Assembly: GCF_001466305.1 (NCBI RefSeq)
Contig: NZ_JWID01000006.1
Location: forward strand, 62,212 to 126,211
From: Defluviitalea phaphyphila
Lineage (GTDB): Bacteria > Bacillota > Clostridia > Lachnospirales > Defluviitaleaceae
Length of the DNA stretch: 64,000 nt
Direction: 5' to 3'
In this document: piece by piece, positions 22,619 to 31,484 of the stretch
Numbering within the stretch: the first letter of the stretch is position 1
Layout: every line of letters begins with the position of its first letter
Notes under the pieces: generated by a model
Told to the model about the DNA's origin: nothing
Database searches by the model: none
What the model saw: only the letters and a program-made list of their open reading frames with translations
Translations under genes and position numbers: made by a program

Positions 22619-23761
22619 TTAAAAATCTTCAGGTCTTTCTTTTCTTTTCCCAAAGAAATATAATATAGCTTTTACAATTCTAGAAGAAGCATACCCATCT
22701 CCAAAGGGATTTTTAGCTTGTGTCATTTTTTCATATTCCTTTTTATTTTTAAGTAACATAGAGGCTATATTAAATATATCTTCTTCCTTTGTACCAGCCA
22801 GTTTAAGAGTTCCAGCTTCAACTCCTTCGGGACGCTCTGTTACATTTCTAAGAACTAATACTGGTTTTTTCATGGAAGGCACTTCTTCTTGTAGTCCTCC
22901 TGAATCTGTCATTACAAGATATGATAAATTCATTAAATTATGCATATCTTTCAAATCCAATGGGTCAACTAAATGAATCCTTTTATGATTACCTAAAATT
23001 TTGTAAGCTATTTCTTGAACTGCTGGATTTTTATGTACTGCATAAACTACTTCTACATCTTTAAAAGCTTCTACTAATCTATATACTGCTTTACATATAT
23101 TTTTTAAAGGTTCTCCTAAATTTTCTCTTCTATGGGCTGTCATAGTAATAACTCTTTTATTTTTATAATCTATATTATTTAAAGTTTCTACTCCAAAAAT
23201 ATAATCTTTTTTTATAGTAGTTTTTAAAGCATCAATAGCAGTATTCCCTGTTATAAATATTAATTCCTCTGGAATCCCTTCCTTTAATAAATGCTCTTTG
23301 GCAAGAGCAGTTGGAGCAAAATGAATATCTGCTAAAGAACCTGTAAGCTTTCTATTCATTTCTTCTGGAAATGGCTGATATTTATCATAAGTTCTAAGAC
23401 CTGCTTCCACATGCCCTACTTTTATTTTATTATAAAAAGCAGCTAAAGCTCCTACAAATGTAGTACTAGTATCTCCATGAACTAAAATAATATCAGGCTT
23501 AACTTCTTTTATTACCTTATCAAGTCCTTCTAAAGCCCTAATAGTTATATCCATAAGAGTTTGTCTATGTTTCATAATATCTAAATCATAATCTGGATTT
23601 AAATTAAAAATATCAAGAACTTGGTCTAACATTTCTCTATGTTGTGCCGTAACACAAATAATACTTTCTATTCCTTTAGTTTTTTCTAATTCTTTTACTA
23701 CTGGGGCCATTTTTATAGCTTCTGGTCTTGTACCAAAAACACTCATCACTTTTATTGCCAT
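22619..23761 (-). CDS. wecB: UDP-N-acetylglucosamine 2-epimerase (non-hydrolysing)
   Basis: This 380-residue enzyme interconverts UDP-GlcNAc and UDP-ManNAc for cell-wall polymers. Signatures are VMSVFGTRPEAIKMAPV, VHGDTSTTFVGALAA, GHVEAGLRT, PFPEEMNR and TDSGGLQEE. The ATG at 23761 follows AAAGG. In Bacillus subtilis the homologue mnaA also lies just before atpI. It follows the tagO-like gene but is separated from it by a terminator. Confidence 0.96.
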   Translation of the reverse strand: MAIKVMSVFGTRPEAIKMAPVVKELEKTKGIESIICVTAQHREMLDQVLDIFNLNPDYDLDIMKHRQTLMDITIRALEGLDKVIKEVKPDIILVHGDTSTTFVGALAAFYNKIKVGHVEAGLRTYDKYQPFPEEMNRKLTGSLADIHFAPTALAKEHLLKEGIPEELIFITGNTAIDALKTTIKKDYIFGVETLNNIDYKNKRVITMTAHRRENLGEPLKNICKAVYRLVEAFKDVEVVYAVHKNPAVQEIAYKILGNHKRIHLVDPLDLKDMHNLMNLSYLVMTDSGGLQEEVPSMKKPVLVLRNVTERPEGVEAGTLKLAGTKEEDIFNIASMLLKNKKEYEKMTQAKNPFGDGYASSRIVKAILYFFGKRKERPEDF

Positions 23762-23837
23762 TATTTTCAACCTTTCTTACTTATTAATATTATTATTTAA
23801 ACACATATAATTTTTTTATTCAAGATTATATATTAAA

Positions 23838-23868
23838 AAGCTGTCGACACTTTTTGTGCCAACAGCTT
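23838..23868 (-). terminator. terminator after the tagO/wecA-like gene
   Basis: AAGCTGTTGGCAC pairs with GTGTCGACAGCTT around an A-rich loop and is followed by TTTAATA on the minus strand. Confidence 0.75.
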
Positions 23869-23884
23869 AAAATCTTATTAATAT

Positions 23885-24943
23885 TTAACTTTTTTTTGTT
23901 TTTGTAATAATATATAAGGATACTGCCATAACAATAAATACTAAAAGAGCTAATAAAGTATCTTTTTGGGCAATTAAAATACCAATAATCCCAAATCCTC
24001 CACTAATTCCATAAAGAGTAATAACAGCTCTTTTTTGACTATATCCTTTATCTACTAAACGATGATGAAGATGTCCTCTATCAGCTTCCATAATAGGTCT
24101 GTGATTAACTATTCTTCTAATAATAGCAAATATAGTATCAAAAATTGGGAATCCTAGTACTAAGATTGCAATAATAATTGTAACTGCTGTATATCCTTTA
24201 ATAAATCCTTGAACTGAAGTAGTAGCTAATATAAATCCTAAAAATGTTGAACCTGTATCTCCCATAAAAATTTTTGCTGGATTAAAATTATGAGGTAAAA
24301 ATCCTATGCATGCTCCTGCTAAAGCAGCTGTTAATAATGCTGCTACTGGACCTATAGGATTTTGAGATAAAATAGATAAAATCATAAGACAAATAGCTGC
24401 TATAGATGAAACTCCTGCAGCCAATCCATCTAATCCATCTATTAAGTTAACTGCATTTGTAACTCCTACAATCCAAAATAAAGTAAAAGGAACGCTTAAG
24501 TTTTGTAATAACAAAGTATTATTTTCAGCAAAGGGCCATGTTACAAACTCTATCTTTATCCCAGAATAAATGACAATAAGAGCAGCCACTATTTGCACAC
24601 AAAGTTTTAATTTTGCATTAAGATCATAAATATCATCAAAAAATCCCAATAAAAAAATTATAAAACCTCCTATAAGTAATCCTGAAATTTCCTTCCATTC
24701 AAAAACTTCTACCATAGGAGTAATTATTAAAACTGTAATTATAAATCCAAGAAAAATAGCTATTCCTCCCATTCTTGGCATGGGTTTTTTATGCATTCCT
24801 CTTTCTTTTGGTTGATCAACAGCTCCTACCATAAATGCTATTTTTTTGCTTAAAGGTGTAGTAATAAGACTAATAAAAAAAGCTAAAATAAAAGCCGCTA
24901 TATATAAAAATATGGTTTCTCCAGCATTTATTCCTAAAACCAT
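23885..24943 (-). CDS. wecA: UDP-GlcNAc:undecaprenyl-phosphate GlcNAc-1-phosphate transferase
   Basis: This 352-residue polytopic membrane enzyme of the MraY/WecA/TagO family starts lipid-linked cell-wall glycopolymers. Conserved Asp-rich loops are visible: GFFDDIYDLNAKLK, NAVNLIDGLDGLAAG and FMGDTGSTFLGF, and the HLHHRL motif is the cytoplasmic His loop of the GlcNAc-specific branch. Together with wecB it likely serves teichoic-acid-like or other secondary polymer synthesis. The symbol tagO would suit equally. Confidence 0.93.
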   Translation of the reverse strand: MVLGINAGETIFLYIAAFILAFFISLITTPLSKKIAFMVGAVDQPKERGMHKKPMPRMGGIAIFLGFIITVLIITPMVEVFEWKEISGLLIGGFIIFLLGFFDDIYDLNAKLKLCVQIVAALIVIYSGIKIEFVTWPFAENNTLLLQNLSVPFTLFWIVGVTNAVNLIDGLDGLAAGVSSIAAICLMILSILSQNPIGPVAALLTAALAGACIGFLPHNFNPAKIFMGDTGSTFLGFILATTSVQGFIKGYTAVTIIIAILVLGFPIFDTIFAIIRRIVNHRPIMEADRGHLHHRLVDKGYSQKRAVITLYGISGGFGIIGILIAQKDTLLALLVFIVMAVSLYIITKTKKS

Positions 24944-25101
24944 TTATAATCTCCCCTTAATATTATCCTTCATCATACATATTTTATAAACCATGTATAT
25001 TTTATATTTATATACAGTACTTGTCAAATAAATTTTATTTACTTTAAAAATCATCCTTAAAATTAATCTCTAATAATAGTATAACAAAAAATTATAAAAT
25101 A

Positions 25102-25149
25102 AAAAATACACTTTTAGATTGGATATAAATTCCAATAAAAGTGTATTTT
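25102..25149 (-). terminator. terminator after comEB
   Basis: AAATACACTTTT...AAAAGTGTATTT encloses a second ATTGGA/TCCAAT helix, and a T run follows on the minus strand. Confidence 0.8.
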
Positions 25150-25177
25150 AAATAAATAGCTATTCTTTTTAACTTTT

Positions 25178-25627
25178 TTATTTTTTATCTTTGTAATTTT
25201 CTATTTCTATTCCTGCTTCTTTTAAAAGTTCCATAGATAGTTCATCAGGATAACTTCCTTTAAATACAATTCTTTTAATTCCTGCATTGATAGCCATCTT
25301 AGCACACATAACACAGGGCTGATGAGTTACATATAAAGTTCCTCCCTTTACCGATACTCCATGCATTGCTGCTTGTACAATTGCATTTTGTTCTGCGTGA
25401 AGAGCTCTACATAATTCATGTCTTTGCCCTGAAGGAATATTTAATTTTTCTCTTAAACACCCTACTTCTTCACAATGAGAACATCCCGTAGGAGCTCCAT
25501 TATAACCAGTAGCTAAAATTCTTTTATCTTTTACAATAAGGGCTCCTACTTGTCTTCTAAGACAAGTAGATCTTTGTTTTACTAAATCCACAATCCCCAT
25601 AAAATATTCATCCCAGCTAGGTCTCAT
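25178..25627 (-). CDS. comEB: dCMP deaminase (ComEB family)
   Basis: This 149-residue cytidine/deoxycytidylate deaminase has the zinc motifs [11 protein letters not shown] and PCVMCAKM, with extra Cys/His residues ([10 protein letters not shown]) that bind a second zinc as in ComEB proteins. It converts dCMP to dUMP for thymidylate synthesis. It lies 42 bp after rpiB in the ywlC-like cluster. Confidence 0.93.
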   Translation of the reverse strand: MRPSWDEYFMGIVDLVKQRSTCLRRQVGALIVKDKRILATGYNGAPTGCSHCEEVGCLREKLNIPSGQRHELCRALHAEQNAIVQAAMHGVSVKGGTLYVTHQPCVMCAKMAINAGIKRIVFKGSYPDELSMELLKEAGIEIENYKDKK

Positions 25628-25669
25628 ATTATCCTCCTAATTATTTTGTTTCAAAAAACTTATATATTT

Positions 25670-26098
25670 CTATTCTTCTATTTGTCTAATACGACGTATA
25701 TGTCTTTCTTCATTAGAAAATTCTGTTTGAAGAAAAGTTTCAACAATCTTAATAGCAAGACCGGGCCCTATTACTCTTGCTCCCATAGCTAATACATTAG
25801 CATCATTATGTTCTCTTGTTGCTTGAGCTGAAAAACAATCATGGCATAAAGCTGCTCTTACTCCTTTAACTTTATTAGCTGCTATAGAAATTCCTATCCC
25901 TGTTCCACATATAATGATCCCTTTATCACAAGTTCCATTAGCAACTAAATTAGCCACTGATTTCCCAAATTCAGGATAATCACAAGATTCTGTTGAATAA
26001 CATCCAACATCTTTATACTCTATATTTTTCTCTTTCAAATATTTAATAACCTCTTGTTTTAATTGATATCCTCCATGGTCACTTCCTATTGCTATCAT
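25670..26098 (-). CDS. rpiB: ribose-5-phosphate isomerase B
   Basis: This 142-residue enzyme interconverts ribose 5-phosphate and ribulose 5-phosphate. The N-terminal MIAIGSDHGGYQLK segment, the catalytic Cys in IIICGTGIGISIAANK, and CHDCFSAQATREHNDANVL are all diagnostic of the RpiB/LacAB fold. The ATG at 26098 follows GGAGGTAATG; a longer in-frame extension is unlikely. Order with the phosphatase and tsaC matches Bacillus ywlC-ywlE-ywlF. Confidence 0.95.
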   Translation of the reverse strand: MIAIGSDHGGYQLKQEVIKYLKEKNIEYKDVGCYSTESCDYPEFGKSVANLVANGTCDKGIIICGTGIGISIAANKVKGVRAALCHDCFSAQATREHNDANVLAMGARVIGPGLAIKIVETFLQTEFSNEERHIRRIRQIEE

Positions 26099-26158
26099 TA
26101 CATTACCTCCATTTTTCTTTTTTAATATAACACTGCTCTTACTATAACAAAGCATATT

Positions 26159-26611
26159 TTACATGTTTTTATATAATTTTTCTATAAGTTTTTTTATTAA
26201 ATTGTTTAAATCTTTAGCACAATTCTTATAATCTTCTATATTTCCTCCAAAAGGGTCTTTTACATCTCCAAATTCCTCTACAAATTCTTTTAATGTAAAT
26301 ATCTTTTCTTTATGTTCTTTAAAATTAAGTAATAAATATTGTTTATGTCTATTAGTCATTGTTAAAATTATATCTGCCTCTTCTATGTCCTTAATATCTA
26401 ATTGTTTTGATTTATGGTCACTTAAGTCAACATCATATTCCTTCATAGCTTCAATAGCATGCTTACTAGCTTCTGATGGAAAATAAACTGCAATTCCCCT
26501 AGAGAATGCATTTATATCAAGAGAATATTTGTTTATTTCTTTTTTAGCTAATGCTTCTGCCATAGGACTTCTACAAGTATTCCCAGTACAAACAAATAAT
26601 ATCCTTTTCAT
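26159..26611 (-). CDS. low-molecular-weight protein phosphatase (YwlE-like)
   Basis: This 150-residue enzyme has the P-loop VCTGNTCRSPMAEAL (CX5R with a Thr in the loop) and the late Asp in VKDPFGGNIEDY. The Thr in CTGNTCRS is the residue linked to phosphoarginine selectivity in YwlE, so arginine phosphatase activity is plausible; tyrosine phosphatase activity is the alternative. It lies between tsaC and rpiB, exactly as ywlE in Bacillus. Confidence 0.88.
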   Translation of the reverse strand: MKRILFVCTGNTCRSPMAEALAKKEINKYSLDINAFSRGIAVYFPSEASKHAIEAMKEYDVDLSDHKSKQLDIKDIEEADIILTMTNRHKQYLLLNFKEHKEKIFTLKEFVEEFGDVKDPFGGNIEDYKNCAKDLNNLIKKLIEKLYKNM

Positions 26612-26620
26612 ATCCTCACC

Positions 26621-27673
26621 TCAAACATTAATAATATTATATCCTGCAGATTTTCTTAATCTATTCATAATCGCAAGTCCTATTTCCTTATCAGAAAAAC
26701 TTTCTGAAAAAACTATATCCACTTTTTCTTCGTCAAAAGCCCTTAATGTATCAAATAAATTAGATGCTATAGTTTTTGGATTATTTCTATCCCCTACTGA
26801 AAGTATAACATCTGCATTATAATATTTTTTTGTTTGAAGAGTTGCCATTACTCCAACCTTTAAATTTTTTGCTTGTTTTTCCTTCACAAATTGATTTATT
26901 GAGATTATAACTTTATCTAAATTCCCTTCTACAATAATAACTTTTGCTTGAGGAGCATAGTGCTTATATTTCATTCCCGGAGCTTTAGGAGTAAAATTTA
27001 CAGTTTTTAAAGAAAGTATAGACGGATCAATTAAAACTTCTCCTATTACCTCTTCTATCATTTCCTTCGTTATTCCTCCAGGTCTAAGTATCATAGGAAT
27101 ATCTCCTGTTACATCTACTACTGTTGATTCTAAACCTACCTTAACATGTCCTCCATCTAGTATCATATCAATCTTACCTTTTAAATCTTCTATAACATGA
27201 GAAGCTTTAGTTGGACTAGGTTTTCCTGAAATATTTGCAGAAGGAGCAGCAATAGGAACTCCTGATTCTTTAATTAAAGCTCTGGCTATTTTATTTTCTG
27301 GAAATCTTATGGCAACACTAGAAAGTCCTGCAGTAATAACATATGGAACTTTTTTTGATTTAGGAAAAATTAATGTTAAAGGTCCAGGCCAAAAAGCATT
27401 CATTAAAGCTTTTGCATTTTTAGGAATATATTCTACTAAAGAAGAAATTTCTTCTTTATCTGAAATATGCACAATAAGTGGATTATCTGAAGGTCTACCC
27501 TTTGCGTTAAATATTTTTTTAACAGCTATTTCATCTAAAGCATTAGCTCCTAAACCATAAACTGTTTCTGTAGGGAAAGCAACTAATCCTCCTTTTTTTA
27601 TAATTTTTGAAGCTTCTTTTATAATTGCTTCATCTATATTATCTTTATCTAATGTTTTTATTACTGTATCCAT
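26621..27673 (-). CDS. tsaC: threonylcarbamoyl-AMP synthase (Sua5/YwlC)
   Basis: This 350-residue protein makes threonylcarbamoyl-AMP for the t6A37 modification of ANN-decoding tRNAs. It has the N-terminal YrdC domain (GGLVAFPTETVYGLGANA, FNAKGRPSDNPLIVHI, PSANISGKPSPT) and a C-terminal Sua5 domain of about 120 residues starting near PGMKYKHYAPQ. The two-domain length is typical of Sua5 rather than short TsaC. It is the first gene of the minus-strand cluster. Confidence 0.95.
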   Translation of the reverse strand: MDTVIKTLDKDNIDEAIIKEASKIIKKGGLVAFPTETVYGLGANALDEIAVKKIFNAKGRPSDNPLIVHISDKEEISSLVEYIPKNAKALMNAFWPGPLTLIFPKSKKVPYVITAGLSSVAIRFPENKIARALIKESGVPIAAPSANISGKPSPTKASHVIEDLKGKIDMILDGGHVKVGLESTVVDVTGDIPMILRPGGITKEMIEEVIGEVLIDPSILSLKTVNFTPKAPGMKYKHYAPQAKVIIVEGNLDKVIISINQFVKEKQAKNLKVGVMATLQTKKYYNADVILSVGDRNNPKTIASNLFDTLRAFDEEKVDIVFSESFSDKEIGLAIMNRLRKSAGYNIINV

Positions 27674-27850
27674 ACTTTTCCCTTTCTTATCTAATAATTT
27701 TCTAAAATATTATATTTTTTATTATATCATATCCTAAGTCTTTGAATACAATATTAAATTTATTTTAGATAAGTAACCATTTTTTATTATATAGAATATG
27801 ATAAAGTAGTCTTTAAAACAAGACTTTTAAATAATTTGACTAGTTTCGGA

Positions 27851-27878
27851 ACTATTTGCTAAAAAACGCCATATATTA
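27851..27878 (+). promoter_or_regulatory. sigma-K-like promoter of the first Gly/Tyr-rich gene
   Basis: AC at 27851-27852, a 17-bp spacer and CATATATTA at 27870-27878 match the sigma-K consensus AC-N17-CATANNNTA. A start about eight bases on leaves a short leader with GGAGG before the ATG at 27913. The 239-bp gap 27674-27912 shows nothing else I can identify. Confidence 0.5.
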
Positions 27879-27912
27879 TATTAAGACTTAAATGTTGAAA
27901 GGAGGATATTAT

Positions 27913-28326
27913 ATGGCAAACGGAAATGTTGTTACTGGTGGAAATTTTGCTAATCTTCTTTGTGACTATATTGGTGAAACTGTAACTATTTTTACTAACA
28001 GTGGTGGGCAATCTGGTTCTGGTTTTACTGGAGTTGTTCTTAGTGTAAATAATTGTTTTGTACGTCTTCTTACTCGTATAGGACCTCCTCCAGGCTGTGC
28101 TCTTGGAAATTCATGCACAAATTTTGCTCCTGGATATGGTCCTGAATATGGATATGGATGTGGTTATGGCAATAATTATGGTAGTGGTTATGGTCCTATT
28201 CTTCCAGGTAGTGAAAATGGAACTATTTCATCTGGTGGCTGGAATGGTTATCCAGTTTATACCGTTGGTTCTGTAGCAGATATTCCTATTGATTCTATTG
28301 TTTCCTTTGTACACAATGCTGTATAA
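27913..28326 (+). CDS. Gly/Tyr-rich small protein, candidate spore-coat protein (paralogue 1)
   Basis: This 137-residue protein has no signal peptide. Its N-terminal half has the core GETVTIFTNSGGQSGSGFTG followed by VNNCFVRLLT and PGCALGNSC; short beta strands of this kind suggest a small LSm/DUF2642-like barrel. A Gly/Tyr/Asn-rich spacer (GYGPEYGYGCGYG) follows, then a C-terminal strand ending PIDSIVSFVHN. The next gene encodes a paralogue. AAAGGAGG precedes the ATG. A sigma-K-like promoter and the Gly/Tyr composition suggest a spore coat or crust component; this is inference. Confidence 0.75.
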   Translation: MANGNVVTGGNFANLLCDYIGETVTIFTNSGGQSGSGFTGVVLSVNNCFVRLLTRIGPPPGCALGNSCTNFAPGYGPEYGYGCGYGNNYGSGYGPILPGSENGTISSGGWNGYPVYTVGSVADIPIDSIVSFVHNAV

Positions 28327-28337
28327 AAATAATGGTG

Positions 28338-28360
28338 GGTGGCAAATGCCACCTTTTTTT
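28338..28360 (+). terminator. terminator after the first Gly/Tyr-rich gene
   Basis: GGTGGC/GCCACC with a 4-nt loop is followed by seven T residues, so the two paralogues are separate transcription units. Confidence 0.9.
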
Positions 28361-28388
28361 ATTAATATTTATTTTTAGACATAAATGA

Positions 28389-28416
28389 ACATTTTTCATG
28401 TTAATCCCATAATATG
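28389..28416 (+). promoter_or_regulatory. sigma-K-like promoter of the second Gly/Tyr-rich gene
   Basis: AC at 28389-28390, a 17-bp spacer and CATAATATG at 28408-28416 have the same geometry as the promoter of the first paralogue, with the final TA replaced by TG. Confidence 0.4.
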
Positions 28417-28455
28417 TAATAGGCTAAAAAGCCAAATATATGTAAAGGAGGTAAT

Positions 28456-28809
28456 ATGATGTCGAATGGATTTTATGGTAGATACGGATATGGTTATGGT
28501 TATGGCTATGGAGGAATATTATATGAATTAAGTAAATTTATAGGTGAAACTATTACTATTTTTACTAATAGTGGTGGACAATCTGGTTCTGGTTTTACTG
28601 GTGTATTAATAGGAGTAAATCCTTACTTTGTAACTTTAGTAACTGGTCAAGGCCCTGCTCCTTATTGCCCTCTTGGAAATGCTTGTGGTGGATATAGTAA
28701 CTGGAAAGGATATAATAACTGTGGGAATTATCATGAAATTTATACAACTGGTTCTATAACTCATATTCCTGTATATATGATAGCTTCTTTTAGTCATAAT
28801 ACTGTTTAA
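28456..28809 (+). CDS. Gly/Tyr-rich small protein, candidate spore-coat protein (paralogue 2)
   Basis: This 117-residue paralogue of the preceding gene has an N-terminal YGYGYGYGYGG tract, then the shared core GETITIFTNSGGQSGSGFTG, VNPYFVTLVT, CPLGNACGG, and a C-terminal IPVYMIASFSHN strand. The Gly/Tyr tract lies before the core here and after it in the first paralogue, so the domain order has shifted. AAAGGAGG precedes two consecutive ATGs. It has its own terminator. Function unknown; a sporulation-related surface protein is my best inference. Confidence 0.75.
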   Translation: MMSNGFYGRYGYGYGYGYGGILYELSKFIGETITIFTNSGGQSGSGFTGVLIGVNPYFVTLVTGQGPAPYCPLGNACGGYSNWKGYNNCGNYHEIYTTGSITHIPVYMIASFSHNTV

Positions 28810-28817
28810 TAAAATAT

Positions 28818-28855
28818 ACCGGTGGCTCTTTTTAGAAACACCGGTTCTTTTTTTT
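28818..28855 (+). terminator. terminator after the second Gly/Tyr-rich gene
   Basis: ACCGGTG/CACCGGT with a 14-nt loop is followed by a T-rich tract. Confidence 0.85.
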
Positions 28856-28915
28856 AATTATACAATCATTCATTTAATTATACATTAAAAATTATTATTT
28901 AATTATTTTTTAATA

Positions 28916-28974
28916 TTGATTTTTATTTAAAATATTGTATAATATAATTAAACATATGAATGATTGTTCATGTA
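28916..28974 (+). promoter_or_regulatory. cadCA promoter and CadC-type operator
   Basis: TTGATT (28916-28921), a 16-bp spacer and TATAAT (28938-28943) form the promoter. Just downstream, TATGAA-TGATTG-TTCATGTA (TGAA at 28957-28960, TTCA at 28967-28970) is the TGAA-N6-TTCA inverted repeat bound by ArsR/SmtB metal sensors, placed to block transcription until metal binds CadC. Confidence 0.75.
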
Positions 28975-28996
28975 TTAAAATGCTAGGAGGATTATA

Positions 28997-29356
28997 ATGA
29001 AAAAAAATAAAATAGAAACATGTAATTGTACTATAATACATGAAGACCTTGTAAATAAAGCAAGAGAAAATATGCCCCCAGAAGAGCAACTCTATGATTT
29101 AGCAGAATTATTTAAAGTCTTTGGAGACAGTACTAGAATTAGAATACTTTATGCCCTATCTTCATCTTCTATGTGTGTATGTGATATAGCTGCTCTTCTT
29201 GGTATGACTCAATCAGCTATTTCTCATCAACTAAGAGTCTTAAAGCAAGCAAAACTTGTTAAATATAGAAAAGAAGGTAAAGTAGTTTATTATTCCCTAG
29301 CTGATGACCATGTTAATCAAATTTTCGCTCAAGGCTTAGAACATGTTAGGGAATAA
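28997..29356 (+). CDS. cadC: ArsR/SmtB family metal-sensing repressor, CadC type
   Basis: This 119-residue winged-helix repressor has the ArsR DNA-binding segment MTQSAISHQLRVLKQAKLV. Cys9 and Cys11 in the N-terminal arm plus Cys60 and Cys62 in the MCVCD motif reproduce the CadC alpha3N site (Cys7/11/58/60 in S. aureus) for Cd(II), Pb(II) and Zn(II). Near the C-terminus DDHVNQIFAQGLEH resembles the alpha5 zinc site of CzrA. It likely represses itself and cadA, 16 bp downstream, from the operator at 28957. Confidence 0.92.
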   Translation: MKKNKIETCNCTIIHEDLVNKARENMPPEEQLYDLAELFKVFGDSTRIRILYALSSSSMCVCDIAALLGMTQSAISHQLRVLKQAKLVKYRKEGKVVYYSLADDHVNQIFAQGLEHVRE

Positions 29357-29372
29357 ATAAGGAGGTTTTTAT

Positions 29373-31454
29373 ATGATAAAAAAAGAATTAATATTACAAG
29401 GACTACATTGTACTAATTGTGCTACTAAAATAGAAGATAAAGTAAAATTAATCCCTGGAGTTAAAAATGCATATATTGATTTTATATCCCAAAAACTGAC
29501 CATAGAAATTAATGATAAAAATAATATAGACACCATAGTTAAAAAAGCTTCTTCCATAGCTACAAATATAGAGTCTGGTATATGTATCATTGACAATAAT
29601 CAAAATATTTCTAAAAAAAATGAATATAAAAATGAAATTATTACACTTAGTATAAGTATTTCTTTATTTTTGCTAGCTTTGATAATTCCATTTCCTCCAT
29701 TGGTAGAAAAAAGTCTTTTCTTTATTAGTTATATCTTAGTAGGTTTGGAAATTCTTATAAAAGCAATTAAAAATATTTTTAAAGGGGAAGTTTTTGATGA
29801 AAACTTTTTAATGTCCATTGCAACTATTGGTGCTTTTGCCATAGGAGAATTTCCTGAAGCTGCAGCAGTAATGATTTTTTATCAAATAGGTGAATTATTT
29901 CAAAATATGGCAGTTAGCCGTTCAAGAAAGTCTATTCAAGCTTTAATGGATATTCGTCCGGATTATGCTAATTTAAAACTAAAAAATGAAATAAAAAAAG
30001 TATCACCTGAAGAAATAAAGGTGGGAGATTTAATATTAATAAAACCTGGAGAAAAAATCCCTCTTGATGGGATTATAGTAGAAGGAAGCTCTACCCTTGA
30101 TACTTCTACTTTAACTGGAGAATTTCTTCCAAGAGATGTTAAAGTAAAAGATGAAGTTCTTTCAGGGGCCATTAACCAAAGAGGAGTTATAACAGTAAAA
30201 GTTACAAAACCTTTTAAAGAATCTACTGTATCAAAGATATTAGATTTAGTTCAAAATGCTAGTTCTAAAAAAGCTCCTACAGAAAATTTTATTACTAAAT
30301 TTGCAAGATATTATACTCCTATAGTTGTTATAACTTCGGTTTTTCTTGCAGTAATTCCTCCTATTATTAATGGCGAAAGTTTTTCTATTTGGTTTTATAG
30401 AGCCCTTATTTTTCTTGTAATATCTTGCCCTTGTGCTTTAGTTGTTTCTATTCCCCTTGGATTTTTTAGTGGTATTGGAAAATCATCTAGAAATGGTATA
30501 TTAATAAAAGGAAGTAACTATTTAGAAGCTTTAAATAATGTAAACACAATTGTCTTTGATAAAACTGGAACTTTAACTAAAGGAATATTTAAAGTATCTA
30601 ATATTTCTAGTGTTGGCAATTTATCAAAAGAAGAAATTTTAGAATATGCTGCCTTAGCCGAAAGTAACTCCACCCATCCTATTGCTATTTCTATTTTAAA
30701 AGAATATAAAAATAATATCGATAGCAATAGAATAAAAGATGTTAAAGAAATTGCAGGACATGGGCTTAAAGTTATAATCGATGATAAAGAAGTATTAGTA
30801 GGAAATGAAAAATTAATGAACAAATATAATATTAAAGTTAATTCTAAAGCTTCTTCTACTATTGTTTATATAGCTGTTAATGGAAATTATGAAGGTATGA
30901 TAACCATTTCTGATGAAATTAAAGAAGATTCAGCTAAAACTATAAGTGAACTTAAAAATTTAGGGATAAATACTATTATGCTAACTGGAGATAATACTTC
31001 TACTGCTAAAGCAGTAGCTAATATTCTTAATATAAATGAATATTATAGTGAACTCCTTCCCCATGAAAAAGTAGAAAAATTAGAGCTACTGCAAAACAAA
31101 AAAACATCTAATAAAAAGCTTGCTTTTGTAGGAGATGGGATAAATGACGCTCCTGTATTAGCTATGGCAGATGTTGGAATTGCCATGGGAGGTGTAGGGT
31201 CTGATGCCGCTATAGAAGCTTCTGATATTGTTCTTATGACTGATGAACCTTCTAAAATAGTAGAGGCAATTAAAATCGCTAAAAAAACTCGAAGTATTGT
31301 ATGGCAAAATATAATTTTTGCCCTAGGAGTTAAAATATTTGTTTTATTACTTGGTTCTCTTGGTTTTGCTACTATGTGGGCTGCTGTATTTGCAGATGTA
31401 GGTGTTACTTTAATAGCAGTATTAAATGCTATGAGAATTAGTCTAAAAAAATAA
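29373..31454 (+). CDS. cadA: P1B-type heavy-metal ATPase (Cd/Zn/Pb exporter)
   Basis: This 693-residue transporter pumps divalent soft metals out of the cell. It has an N-terminal metal-binding domain with GLHCTNC (Cys13, Cys16), the membrane CPC motif in SCPCALVVSIPLG, the phosphorylation site DKTGTLTKG, the HP locus STHPIAISI, TGDN and the GDGINDAPVLAMADVGIAMG hinge. AAGGAGG precedes the ATG. The CPC motif and the CadC partner point to Cd/Zn/Pb rather than Cu. A bidirectional terminator follows. Confidence 0.96.
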   Translation: MIKKELILQGLHCTNCATKIEDKVKLIPGVKNAYIDFISQKLTIEINDKNNIDTIVKKASSIATNIESGICIIDNNQNISKKNEYKNEIITLSISISLFLLALIIPFPPLVEKSLFFISYILVGLEILIKAIKNIFKGEVFDENFLMSIATIGAFAIGEFPEAAAVMIFYQIGELFQNMAVSRSRKSIQALMDIRPDYANLKLKNEIKKVSPEEIKVGDLILIKPGEKIPLDGIIVEGSSTLDTSTLTGEFLPRDVKVKDEVLSGAINQRGVITVKVTKPFKESTVSKILDLVQNASSKKAPTENFITKFARYYTPIVVITSVFLAVIPPIINGESFSIWFYRALIFLVISCPCALVVSIPLGFFSGIGKSSRNGILIKGSNYLEALNNVNTIVFDKTGTLTKGIFKVSNISSVGNLSKEEILEYAALAESNSTHPIAISILKEYKNNIDSNRIKDVKEIAGHGLKVIIDDKEVLVGNEKLMNKYNIKVNSKASSTIVYIAVNGNYEGMITISDEIKEDSAKTISELKNLGINTIMLTGDNTSTAKAVANILNINEYYSELLPHEKVEKLELLQNKKTSNKKLAFVGDGINDAPVLAMADVGIAMGGVGSDAAIEASDIVLMTDEPSKIVEAIKIAKKTRSIVWQNIIFALGVKIFVLLLGSLGFATMWAAVFADVGVTLIAVLNAMRISLKK

Positions 31455-31484
31455 ATGAGAGGAAAGCCTCTCATTTATTTTTTT
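31449..31484. terminator. bidirectional terminator between cadA and the small winged-helix gene
   Basis: AAATAAATGAGAGG/CCTCTCATTTATTT with an AAAG loop is flanked by A and T runs. It overlaps the stop codons of both convergent genes. Confidence 0.9.

Noticed and set aside
31043..31474. Minus-strand 143-codon open frame opposite the end of cadA
   Set aside because: It is antisense to the conserved GDGINDAP region of cadA and overlaps the terminator; the real minus-strand gene here is the 59-residue one at 31475-31654.
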